From assembly GCA_016926315.1 (NCBI GenBank), contig JAFGOU010000293.1, positions 1 to 6,112 on the forward strand: a stretch of 6,112 nt of DNA, given 5' to 3'. This stretch comes from Chitinispirillaceae bacterium (GTDB taxonomy: Bacteria; Fibrobacterota; Chitinivibrionia; Chitinivibrionales; Chitinispirillaceae). The position numbers were made by a program, and so were the translations under genes. Of the stretch, positions 1 to 5,672 are shown piece by piece. The first letter of the stretch is position 1. Each line of letters starts with the position of its first letter. Under the pieces are notes generated by a model. The model worked only from the letters and a program-made list of their open reading frames with translations, ran no database searches and was not told the DNA's origin.

Positions 1-1046
1 TCGTCCCAGGAGCGGGCAACCACGTTATCAAGGCTTTTTCCCGCATACGTCTTGTATTCGTGGAAATCATTGGCCGGCCAGACGATATAATCGGCCGTGG
101 TCGCCGTCGCTTCGAGCCACCATTTGACGGTATATTCTGAAAAGAGCTGCATGTAGTAGTAGTCCTGGACATAGTGGAACAGCTCATGCGCGCACACCGA
201 TCCGAGCGCTGCGTTCATCGCGACATTGTCGGGCTTGATCCGCCGGTTTATGTAGAGCATGCCGGTGTAGCTGGTTTTTCCGTCGTCGGGATCAAGGTCG
301 GTGAGCCGGACCTCGATGCGCCCGGATTGCGGCAATTGGAGGTTCGCGTTTTTATAGGCGGTATAGGCCTGTTCGAGATAGTAAAGAATGTCCTGGACAT
401 AGTGCGGCGAACTCCCGCTATTGACGTTTTTATAGGGGGAGTCGTATTCGCTGTTCGTGGGCACCGTGCCCTCGGTATAGTACAGATCAAAGTGCAGGCT
501 GCTCTCCCAGTGGGTAAAACCGAGAAGGTTACGCCAGCCGTATGCACCGAGTTTGCAGAGATGGTCGGTAGTAACGGTCACGCACTGCTCTGCGGTATCG
601 ACAGCCACTTCGCTGAAGGGAAGCCACCGTTTGAGGGTGTCGCTGTAGTATGCCGCGCCGATCCGCTGCAGCGGAGTTGCCGGGAGTTTTGTCTTGTCGT
701 ATCTGAGGGTGATGGTAACCGGTTTGAGAAAGCGGGAACCGGTGCCGAGGGTTACGTCGAAAATGGTGAAAAAGGAGAGTGACGAATCGAGGCCGAGTTT
801 CGACGGGTCGGGAATAGCTATTGAAAAACGGACGTTTTCCCCAACCGCGCCTTGTGGAATCGAAATGGCGATTCCCGGAGCAGGGATAAATTCGTACGCC
901 TGCGATGGTGAGAGGAGCGTGTCGAGCAGCGCGCCGGTCGGTCTATCGGCCGGGCCGGGTATTGACTGACACCCCAGGAGCATTATTAGGGCGATAAGGG
1001 ATCCGGCACAGATGCCGGCTGAACACGAGCTTTTGTCCGGGGACAT
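1..1046 (-). CDS. Secreted lipoprotein with ZU5-like domain and HExxH zinc-metallopeptidase domain (C-terminus off the window)
   Basis: The minus-strand frame stays open from ATG at 1046 to the left edge (348 codons seen, no stop). The start has GGAG seven bases upstream (1054-1057); the only earlier nearby ATG is followed at once by a stop. Residues 1-26 are a lipoprotein signal with lipobox L23-L24-G25-C26, so the protein should be lipidated at Cys26; Q27 at +2 would not hold it in the inner membrane by E. coli rules. Residues about 58-168 form a beta-rich segment of ZU5-like type: IPQGAV near the start, FLKPVTITLRYD in the middle, VTVTTDHLCKLGAY at the end. From about 180 a peptidase-like domain follows, with H287-E-L-F-H291 and, 21 residues after H291, E312 in WWLEATA, the spacing of gluzincin zinc ligands. 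It probably cleaves protein at the cell surface or in the periplasm; the substrate is unknown. The reading frame and motifs are seen; activity is inferred. Confidence 0.9.
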   Translation of the reverse strand, partial: MSPDKSSCSAGICAGSLIALIMLLGCQSIPGPADRPTGALLDTLLSPSQAYEFIPAPGIAISIPQGAVGENVRFSIAIPDPSKLGLDSSLSFFTIFDVTLGTGSRFLKPVTITLRYDKTKLPATPLQRIGAAYYSDTLKRWLPFSEVAVDTAEQCVTVTTDHLCKLGAYGWRNLLGFTHWESSLHFDLYYTEGTVPTNSEYDSPYKNVNSGSSPHYVQDILYYLEQAYTAYKNANLQLPQSGRIEVRLTDLDPDDGKTSYTGMLYINRRIKPDNVAMNAALGSVCAHELFHYVQDYYYMQLFSEYTVKWWLEATATTADYIVWPANDFHEYKTYAGKSLDNVVARSWD

Positions 1047-1108
1047 GAGGCTACTCCATGGCGAAGGTGATTCATTCAAACAGGTGAGGTGAGATGGGCG
1101 GTAAGGAG

Positions 1109-1138
1109 AGTATACAATACTATGTGAGCCTGTGGCAA
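1109..1138 (-). promoter_or_regulatory. Probable sigma70-type promoter of the lipoprotein gene
   Basis: Read on the minus strand, TTGCCA (1138-1133) is a 5/6 match to the -35 box and TATACT (1114-1109) a 5/6 match to the -10 box, with an 18-base spacer. Transcription would begin near 1102 and give a leader of about 55 bases before the ATG at 1046. The -10 box lies inside a short perfect dyad, AGTAT-ACA-ATACT (1109-1121), which could bind a regulator. The boxes are seen; use as a promoter is inferred. Confidence 0.5.
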
Positions 1139-1166
1139 CCGGGCGTTATGATTTTATTGTTTTTGC

Positions 1167-1182
1167 TGGCACACCCTTTGCA
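1167..1182 (+). promoter_or_regulatory. Sigma54 (-24/-12) promoter of the Rieske gene
   Basis: TGGCAC-N5-TTGCA matches the sigma54 (RpoN) consensus at all conserved positions, with the invariant GG (1168-1169) and GC (1180-1181) at the required spacing. The predicted transcript start is about 1193, leaving a 20-base leader that carries a strong ribosome binding site and then the ATG at 1213. Sigma54 promoters need an enhancer-binding ATPase bound upstream; the AGTAT-ACA-ATACT dyad at 1109-1121, roughly 46-58 bases above the -24 element, is one candidate site but is closer than usual. The sequence match is direct; the regulation is inferred. Confidence 0.7.
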
Positions 1183-1199
1183 AGTAGTTAATGGTAGGT

Positions 1200-1207
1200 A
1201 AAGGAGG
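1200..1207 (+). promoter_or_regulatory. Ribosome binding site of the Rieske gene
   Basis: AAAGGAGG, five bases before ATG 1213. This spacing favours 1213 over the in-frame ATG at 1219. It is the strongest Shine-Dalgarno sequence in the window. Confidence 0.85.
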
Positions 1208-1212
1208 CAGCG

Positions 1213-1926
1213 ATGGAAATGCAACTTTTATCCCGCCGAAAATTCTGCGCGACCACGTTTGGGGCGTCTTTTGGTCTAGCCGCTGCGGGTGTGCTGAATG
1301 AAGCCCATGCAGTGTTCGGGAGCGCCCATGAGGTCACCATTGATCTCACCCTGAACGTAAATAGCGCTCTGACGCGCGTCGGGGGCGCGATGTACGTAAC
1401 CCTGCCAACGAATAATGATAAAATGATCGTGGTGCGTAATTCCAGTACACAAGTGTCTGCCTTTACCTCTGTTTGCACGCATGAGGGGTGTCAGGTCAAC
1501 CTGCCGGTGAATGGGGTCGCGACCTGCCCCTGCCACGGATCACGGTATTCAGACACAGGAACGCTCATTCAAGGCCCTGCGCCGACCTCTTTGCGCAGAT
1601 ATTTTACACAACTGCAAGGGAATTTCATTTACATTGATTCAACCGCCGTCGGCGTGAGGGAGAATAAGGCGATCACTAACGGATCTTCCCCGGAAATCGT
1701 GTGGCGAAATGAGGGTGAAACGCTGAATCTGTCATGGGGCAACGGAAATCCTGGGAGGAAAATCGTCTCCCTGTTTGACGTTCAGGGCCGTCGCATCAGC
1801 CGGTATCAATGGGAGGGTAACGGTAGTTTTGCAATTTCGACCCGATCGATGCCCAGAGGGGAGTATGTGGTGATGGTCGAAGGTACGGGAGGAGATCCGG
1901 TGGTGAGGAGAGTACGGGTGTATTGA
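1213..1926 (+). CDS. Rieske [2Fe-2S] protein with Tat-type signal and T9SS-like C-terminal domain
   Basis: A 237-residue protein with three parts. (1) Residues 1-33 resemble a twin-arginine signal: L-S-R8-R9-K-F, a weakly hydrophobic stretch, and a possible signal-peptidase site after A31-H-A33. (2) Residues about 40-143 are a Rieske domain. Box I is C88-T-H90-E-G-C93 and box II is C105-P-C107-H108-G-S110-R-Y112. C88, H90, C105 and H108 should ligate the cluster; C93 and C107 are placed to form the disulfide of bc1/b6f Rieske proteins; S110 and Y112 are the residues linked to high potential in that class. A GPAP loop (121-124) also fits. (3) Residues about 158-237 resemble a T9SS type A sorting domain: [11 protein letters not shown], then [14 protein letters not shown], ending in VRRVRVY. 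No cytochrome b or other partner gene adjoins, so its electron partner is unknown. It could be a surface or periplasmic electron carrier. The Rieske call is firm; the C-terminal call is moderate. Confidence 0.92.
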   Translation: MEMQLLSRRKFCATTFGASFGLAAAGVLNEAHAVFGSAHEVTIDLTLNVNSALTRVGGAMYVTLPTNNDKMIVVRNSSTQVSAFTSVCTHEGCQVNLPVNGVATCPCHGSRYSDTGTLIQGPAPTSLRRYFTQLQGNFIYIDSTAVGVRENKAITNGSSPEIVWRNEGETLNLSWGNGNPGRKIVSLFDVQGRRISRYQWEGNGSFAISTRSMPRGEYVVMVEGTGGDPVVRRVRVY

Positions 1927-1944
1927 ACAGGGCACCTGGAGATA

Positions 1945-1998
1945 TGGTTTTTTTTGCTTGACCTCACCCCTGCGCCCCTCTCCGCCTGGAGAGGGGAG
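1945..1998 (+). repeat. Left copy of a T-tract plus GC-hairpin repeat
   Basis: This 54-base unit starts with TGG and eight T's, contains TGACCTCACC (1959-1968), and ends in a perfect 9-bp hairpin: CCCCTCTCC (1975-1983), loop GCCT, GGAGAGGGG (1988-1996). It matches the copy at 2493-2546 at 48 of 54 positions in direct orientation. It sits 18 bases past the Rieske stop. The T-tract comes before the stem, so it does not look like an intrinsic terminator on the plus strand. Confidence 0.85.
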
Positions 1999-2105
1999 AT
2001 AAAAGAAACGGTCGTCCTATGTCACTCTCCTTATGTCAGAGCAGAAAAAATTAAGTATACCGTTTTATGTCATTCTGCTGGCGGAAAGGATTCCCCGTCG
2101 AAGTA
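1999..2105. other. Rest of the Rieske-DUF559 gap, with degenerate repeat fragments
   Basis: No gene is seen. The heptamer TATGTCA occurs three times (about 2019, 2033 and 2067). AGCAGAA (2040-2046) and TTCTGCT (2073-2079) form a 7-bp inverted repeat with a 26-base AT-rich loop. The segment near 2066-2093 reads like a worn copy of the TGTCATTCTG-type intergenic repeats common in several phyla. The Rieske gene and the DUF559 gene converge here, and no clear terminator serves either. Confidence 0.4.
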
Positions 2106-2474
2106 TTACACTAAGCCCTCTATTTCTTCGAGCACTTCAGTGATTCGATACATTACCATGTCGTTGCTGAATCGAATCACCTTTATTCCGCGATTTTTAA
2201 ATACCTGGTCACGATGGGCGTCGTATTCTATCTGTTCTCTACGCTGATGTATCGACCCATCGACTTCGATTACCAGCTTGAGTTCTTCACAATAGAAATC
2301 GGCAATAAACCCTTCGATTACCTGCTGACGGCGGAATTTGAGGCCGGCAACCTGTCGGTTCCGAAGTCGTTTCCATAGTGCTTTTTCTGCGTCGGTCATC
2401 TTCTTTCGCAATTGACGCGAGAACTTCATTTTTTTTCCGGTGACTTTTTGATAGAAGATGAGTCCGCTTTTCAT
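2106..2474 (-). CDS. DUF559 family endonuclease-like protein (Vsr/PD-(D/E)XK-like fold)
   Basis: A 122-residue protein, the usual length for stand-alone DUF559 proteins. The family N-terminal signature is present: R20-Q-L-R-K-K-M-T-D-A-E-K, then ALWKRLRNRQVAGLKFRRQ. The core follows: F-I-A-D59-F-Y-C, then L-V-I-E70-V-D72-G-S-I-H76, with R101-F-S-N near the end. D59, E70, D72 and H76 fit the conserved polar residues of this very-short-patch-repair-like nuclease fold, so a metal-dependent DNA-cutting role is likely, though the true substrate of the family is not established. The start at 2474 has AGAGGT seven bases upstream; M16 (2429) is a possible later start nearer the common family N-terminus. 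Both flanks carry copies of the same hairpin repeat, so the gene looks packaged with those repeats. The family call is firm; the function is inferred. Confidence 0.9.
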   Translation of the reverse strand: MKSGLIFYQKVTGKKMKFSRQLRKKMTDAEKALWKRLRNRQVAGLKFRRQQVIEGFIADFYCEELKLVIEVDGSIHQRREQIEYDAHRDQVFKNRGIKVIRFSNDMVMYRITEVLEEIEGLV

Positions 2475-2481
2475 TGCTGTT

Positions 2482-2487
2482 ACCTCT
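2482..2487 (-). promoter_or_regulatory. Ribosome binding site of the DUF559 gene
   Basis: On the minus strand, AGAGGT lies seven bases before ATG 2474. This supports the longer start over M16, which has only a weak GGA in front. No convincing -35/-10 pair is seen between here and the repeat at 2493. Confidence 0.55.
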
Positions 2488-2492
2488 GGTAT

Positions 2493-2659
2493 TGGCTTTT
2501 TCTGCTTGACCTCACCTCTGCTCCCCTATCCGCCAGGAGAGGGGAGGAAAAGGCAACCGGTCACATAATCTCCCCCTCTCCTGATTGAGAGGAAGGGAAG
2601 GAAATCGGTCATTTTATCTCCCCCCTTTCCTGACGGAGAGGGGGAGGGGGGTGAGGTCA
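2493..2659 (+). repeat. Right repeat block: three GC-rich hairpins bounded by 10-bp inverted ends
   Basis: The block opens with the second copy of the T-tract/hairpin unit (2493-2546). Its stem is CCCCTATCC (2523-2531) against GGAGAGGGG (2536-2544), with one A-G mismatch. Two more hairpin units follow, each led by CGGTCA (2558 and 2606, period 48). One is CCTCTC (2575-2580) with GAGAGG (2587-2592); the other is a C-rich stem at 2618-2630 pairing with 2635-2646. TGACCTCACC (2507-2516) and GGTGAGGTCA (2650-2659) are perfect inverted ends. The block fills the region upstream of the DUF559 start and may affect its transcription. Confidence 0.8.
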
Positions 2660-2781
2660 TACGATTTAAACAAAATATCTTATATCACCCGCTATTGAAT
2701 AACGGTAATTTTTTTTCAACACAGCTTTAGGCGCTTGAAGGATATCACCGCTCCCTTCACGAATATCTATTTTCCTCTTCT
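2660..2781 (+). other. AT-rich leader region of hrpB
   Basis: This is an AT-rich stretch between the GC-rich repeat block and hrpB. A weak imperfect hairpin, CCG (2689-2691) against CGG (2703-2705) with a short TA stem, is followed closely by eight T's (2709-2716). It could be a weak plus-strand terminator or chance. A stop (TAG, 2728-2730) in the hrpB frame rules out a start above it. The bases just before the hrpB ATG are pyrimidine-rich with no Shine-Dalgarno sequence. No convincing promoter was found, although AT-rich -10-like strings occur near 2675-2685. Confidence 0.35.
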
Positions 2782-5289
2782 ATGCTTCCGATTCTCTCGT
2801 ATCGTGAACAGATCACCTCATTTCTTGACCGTTGCCGTTCCCTCATTATCACCGCCCCGCCGGGAACGGGAAAATCAACGCAGATCCCGCAGTTCCTGCT
2901 TGACCGCGCCACACCGCAAAAACGGATTGTCGTGCTTGAACCCCGCCGGATCGCGGCGCGCAGTCTTGCGCACCGGGTGGCGCAGGAGAGTGGATGCGGG
3001 GTTGGCGAAACGGTCGGGTATCAGGTCAGGTTCGAGCGTGAGGTTTCGGAAACAACGCGGATACTGTTCTATACCTATGGGACCTTCCTGCAGCTATTAC
3101 AGAGCGACCCAGGGGCGATGTTCGCCTCGGTCATTGTTTTCGACGAGTTTCACGAACGGACGCTGGAGGCCGATACCGCTCTTGCCTGGGTGCGGCATAT
3201 CTGCGGTTCGGTGCGTCCCGATCTCAGGCTCCTGGTGCTTTCCGCAACCCTGGATACCGGCCCTTTGCGGCGGTTTTTGGGTCATTGCGGCATGATTGAC
3301 GTGCAGGAAAAATCGTTTCCGGTGGAGGTCCGCTACCAGCCGCCAAAGCCGCAGGAGCCGCTCTGGCAACAGGTGGAGCGCGCCTTCGGCGCGCTCGCTT
3401 CCTCATTGGCCGGATCGGCGCTCGTGTTTCTGCCCGGCGTGTATGAGATCGACCGCGCCGCGGACGCGCTCGCCGTTACCTGCAAACGTCGCGGTTTCAG
3501 GCTGCTGACGCTTCACGGGCGCCTCTCTCCCGCTGCGCAGCAGGAGGCGCTGCGGGCGCCTGAAAAAGAACCTTGTGTGGTGCTCAGCACCAACGTTGCC
3601 GAGACCTCGCTCACCATTCCGGGAGTGATCGCGGTCATCGATTCCGGTTTCGCCCGCATGGCGGCCTATGATCCGCAGCGCGACCGCAATACGCTTTATC
3701 TGTCGCGGATCAGCCTGCAGAACGCCGCGCAGCGGGCCGGCCGCGCCGGACGGCTCGGTCCGGGAACGTGCATCCGGCTCTGGAGCCGCGACGACGAGCG
3801 AGCCATGCCACAGGCGATCGTGCCCGAGGTACTGCGGCTCGACCTGGCAGGCTGCGCCCTTGCACTCGGCGGTTATGTTACGGGGCTGAAAAAAACAGCG
3901 ACAGCGGTGCCGCTTGATCTGCAATGGCCGACCCCGCCGCCGGCAGAGCGTTGGCGCAAGGCGCTCGGCGACCTGGTCCGCTGCGGCGCCATCGACCGTG
4001 TCGCACATGATCCAGCCTCTCCGGTCACCCAAATCCGGCCCCTTACCGCTTTGGGAGAAAAAATAGCCCGACTGCCGGTTGAACCGGTCATCGGCAGGAT
4101 ACTTCTTGAGAGCCGTACCCGGCAGGAGCTGGAGATGAACATCGCCATGGCTGCGCTCTGGGAGGCTTCGGAGATAAGGACCGGCGAAAGCCACGATCTG
4201 TATGCTCAGGCAGAATCGTTTCTTGGCGACCCCAGCGGCCGTGAGTGGGGCCGTGAGGTGCGGGAGACGTTCGATCAGCTTGACCGTCTGGTACGTAAGG
4301 AGGCGGCAATGCGAAATCCTGAAACCCGGTCTGGTCCAGACCTCAGGGCATGGGTGAGCCGCTCCTGGATGATCGCCTTCAGCCACCGGATAGCCGGGAA
4401 AGCAGGGGAGGGAGCGGTCTACGAACTTGCCGATGGCCGGAGTGCACGGCTTGTGGAGAAGAAAACGGTCGGGGGCCGGGAAGCGCTTCCTGTTCTTGTT
4501 CTTGCACTTTCCATTCACGAGCAGGCGGGCCGGGCGCAGAACCGAAAGGTGACGGTCCCGCTTTATCTGCCGCTCGAAACCGGGTGGATCGCGCAGGAAT
4601 TTCCTGATGAGCTGCTGGTAAAGCCTGAATGCCGGTGGGACGAGGCAAAAAAACGGGTGGTGGTGGAGGAAACGGTACGATTCCGGAGCGTGGTATGCGG
4701 TCGCAGGGAGATAACCGACAGGGCGGCCTGCCGTGACGAAGCCGCCGTACTTCTGGCCGACCGGCTTGTGGCCGGTGAGTGGGACTGGCGGGAGGCTGAA
4801 ACGAAAGCGGAGCAGTTCCTTTTCCGCATGCGGCTCGTTGCCCGGGCCTGCCCGGAGCTGAAATTGCCTAAAATGGACGCTGATGACTGGGCGCTTGTGT
4901 ATCACGGACTCTGCGAAGGGAAACGAACTCTTGACGAGGTGCGAAAAGATTCGGTGCTTCGCGCGCTCAGGGAGTACCTCGGGCAGCACCTCGTCGGGGT
5001 TGTTGAAAAAAAAGCCCCTGAAACCATCATGCTGCCGTCCGGCAAAAAGGGTCGCATCACCTACTTCGACGGTGCGCCGCCGGAGCTTTCGGCGCGGCTC
5101 GGCGACCTGATCGGGTACCGCGACCGGTTCACGCTCATGGACGGCCGTGTACCGGGCGTGTTCGATATTCTGGCGCCCAACTACCGCACCGTGCAGAAAA
5201 CCGCCGACCTGGGGGCGTTCTGGAAGACGGTATATCCGGAGATTAAAAACGGGCTTAAACGGAGGTATCCGAAACATCCCTGGCCGTGA
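2782..5289 (+). CDS. hrpB: ATP-dependent RNA helicase HrpB (DEAH-box)
   Basis: A complete 835-residue protein, normal length for HrpB. The superfamily 2 motifs are intact and in order: Walker A APPGTGKST (25-33), Ia LEPRRIAAR (52-60), II D121-E-F-H124 (the HrpB form of DEAH), III SAT (154-156), V with STNVAETSLTIPG (269-281), VI QRAGRAGR (317-324). A winged-helix/ratchet region follows, with LTALGEKIARLPVEPVIGRIL (421-441), then the long HrpB-specific C-terminal half. That half ends with LPSGKKGRITYFDG (751-764), GRVPGVFDILAPN (788-800) and the terminal RRYPKHPWP. HrpB should unwind or remodel RNA in the cytoplasm using ATP; its physiological target is poorly known even in E. coli. ATG 2782 is the first in-frame start after the upstream stop, and it has no Shine-Dalgarno sequence. 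It stands alone as a plus-strand gene, with repeats on both sides. Confidence 0.97.
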   Translation: MLPILSYREQITSFLDRCRSLIITAPPGTGKSTQIPQFLLDRATPQKRIVVLEPRRIAARSLAHRVAQESGCGVGETVGYQVRFEREVSETTRILFYTYGTFLQLLQSDPGAMFASVIVFDEFHERTLEADTALAWVRHICGSVRPDLRLLVLSATLDTGPLRRFLGHCGMIDVQEKSFPVEVRYQPPKPQEPLWQQVERAFGALASSLAGSALVFLPGVYEIDRAADALAVTCKRRGFRLLTLHGRLSPAAQQEALRAPEKEPCVVLSTNVAETSLTIPGVIAVIDSGFARMAAYDPQRDRNTLYLSRISLQNAAQRAGRAGRLGPGTCIRLWSRDDERAMPQAIVPEVLRLDLAGCALALGGYVTGLKKTATAVPLDLQWPTPPPAERWRKALGDLVRCGAIDRVAHDPASPVTQIRPLTALGEKIARLPVEPVIGRILLESRTRQELEMNIAMAALWEASEIRTGESHDLYAQAESFLGDPSGREWGREVRETFDQLDRLVRKEAAMRNPETRSGPDLRAWVSRSWMIAFSHRIAGKAGEGAVYELADGRSARLVEKKTVGGREALPVLVLALSIHEQAGRAQNRKVTVPLYLPLETGWIAQEFPDELLVKPECRWDEAKKRVVVEETVRFRSVVCGRREITDRAACRDEAAVLLADRLVAGEWDWREAETKAEQFLFRMRLVARACPELKLPKMDADDWALVYHGLCEGKRTLDEVRKDSVLRALREYLGQHLVGVVEKKAPETIMLPSGKKGRITYFDGAPPELSARLGDLIGYRDRFTLMDGRVPGVFDILAPNYRTVQKTADLGAFWKTVYPEIKNGLKRRYPKHPWP

Positions 5290-5301
5290 GGAATCTCGCT
5301 T

Positions 5302-5346
5302 TTCCTGTTTGTCCCGAGATCCCTCGTATTCACTCGGGATGACAGG
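5302..5346 (+). repeat. Palindromic intergenic repeat, copy A
   Basis: This hairpin element starts 13 bases after the hrpB stop. CCTGT (5304-5308) pairs with ACAGG (5342-5346), and TCCCGAG (5312-5318) with CTCGGGA (5333-5339), leaving a loop of 14 bases. Its first 25 bases match copy B at 24 positions. It may help end or stabilise the hrpB transcript, but no T-run follows, so it is not called a terminator. Minus-strand translation reads VIPSEYEGSRDKQ, a phrase often seen in spurious ORFs over such repeats. Confidence 0.8.
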
Positions 5347-5378
5347 TGGCTCCCCCCTCGGGGGCCGGGGGGCGCTGG

Positions 5379-5392
5379 ACCGGAAGTCCGGT
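5379..5392. repeat. Short GC-rich dyad between the two repeat copies
   Basis: ACCGGAAGTCCGGT can fold as a 5-bp stem with loop AAGT. It follows a C-run/G-run stretch (5352-5372) that can also pair. No T-tract follows. No gene is seen between copies A and B. Confidence 0.4.
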
Positions 5393-5410
5393 AGAGCAGG
5401 TGTCCTGTCG

Positions 5411-5503
5411 TTCCTGTTTGTCCTGAGATCCCTCGCAGGAGCCTGCCCTGAGCTGTCACCCTGAGCTTGTCGAAGGGTAGACGAAGGGTTCGGGATGACA
5501 GGG
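5411..5503 (+). repeat. Palindromic intergenic repeat, copy B (enlarged)
   Basis: It opens like copy A with TTCCTGTTTGTCC and closes with the same CGGGATGACAGG (5491-5502), so CCTGT (5413-5417) again pairs with ACAGG (5498-5502). The interior is longer than in copy A: it includes CCTGAGCTTGTCGAAGGGT (5460-5478) and a further CGAAGGGTT, a common intergenic repeat phrase. It reads as one repeat nested in or fused to another. Confidence 0.75.
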
Positions 5504-5520
5504 AGGGCGTTTGCTGGAAA

Positions 5521-5534
5521 TTGACAACGGTCAA
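5521..5534. promoter_or_regulatory. TTGAC inverted repeat upstream of the rRNA methyltransferase gene
   Basis: TTGAC-AACG-GTCAA is a perfect 5-bp dyad. It contains a TTGACA box but has no good -10 at 17-18 bases. A second TGACA dyad lies about 54 bases downstream. It could be an operator; chance is possible. Confidence 0.25.
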
Positions 5535-5573
5535 CTGGTACCTTCAACCATTTACCTGTAAGAGCAGAGATAT

Positions 5574-5603
5574 TTGACACCTTGTCAGGAAAGCTGCTAT
5601 TTT
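5574..5603 (+). promoter_or_regulatory. Probable sigma70-type promoter of the rRNA methyltransferase gene
   Basis: TTGACA (5574-5579) is a perfect -35 box. TATTTT (5598-5603) follows after 18 bases and matches 4 of 6 positions of the -10 box. The start would be near 5610, giving a leader of about 60 bases. The -35 box overlaps a perfect dyad, TGACA-CCT-TGTCA (5575-5587). This separate promoter argues against co-transcription with hrpB. Confidence 0.5.
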
Positions 5604-5672
5604 TATTCAAAGGAAAGAATTCCCACAGCTCCGGCCGGAGAGCGATTCTCAGACCATCTGGTAACCCCTCCC

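Larger units (their letters stand above)
1945..2659. other. Candidate repeat-bracketed unit carrying the DUF559 gene
   Basis: Two direct repeat copies (1945-1998 and 2493-2546) flank one short nuclease-like gene. The outermost TGACCTCACC (1959) and GGTGAGGTCA (ending at 2659) are inverted, enclosing 701 bases. This could be a small mobile or repeat-maintaining element. No target-site duplication is evident, and the same repeats could simply be genome-wide intergenic palindromes, so the call is tentative. Confidence 0.3.

Noticed and set aside
174..782. Plus-strand open frame of 202 codons
   Set aside because: It is antisense to the lipoprotein gene, whose lipobox and HELFH/WWLEATA motifs fix the coding strand; no ribosome binding site or family features were seen.
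1948..1996. Intrinsic terminator of the Rieske gene
   Set aside because: The eight T's come before the GC-rich hairpin rather than after it, and the same arrangement recurs in the right copy, so this is repeat structure and not a terminator.
1954..2247. Plus-strand frame of 97 codons between the Rieske and DUF559 genes
   Set aside because: It starts in the hairpin repeat and runs antisense into the DUF559 gene; its translation is repeat-derived.
2493..2659. CRISPR array
   Set aside because: The units are imperfect hairpins with a short period and no unique spacers of uniform length; no cas genes are present.
2735..3295. Plus-strand frame of 186 codons starting at a TTG before hrpB
   Set aside because: It overlaps the hrpB N-terminal motifs in another frame and has no domain features.
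3403..5610. Minus-strand open frame of 735 codons antisense to hrpB
   Set aside because: It overlaps an intact hrpB with all helicase motifs, starts inside intergenic repeats, and reads as low-complexity Pro/Arg-rich sequence with no recognisable domain. It is a shadow of codon bias in a GC-rich gene.
5619..5672. Upstream extension of rlmL from an ATT start after AAAGGAAAG
   Set aside because: ATT starts are very rare, and the added residues do not resemble RlmL N-termini, which begin just before the RGLE motif.
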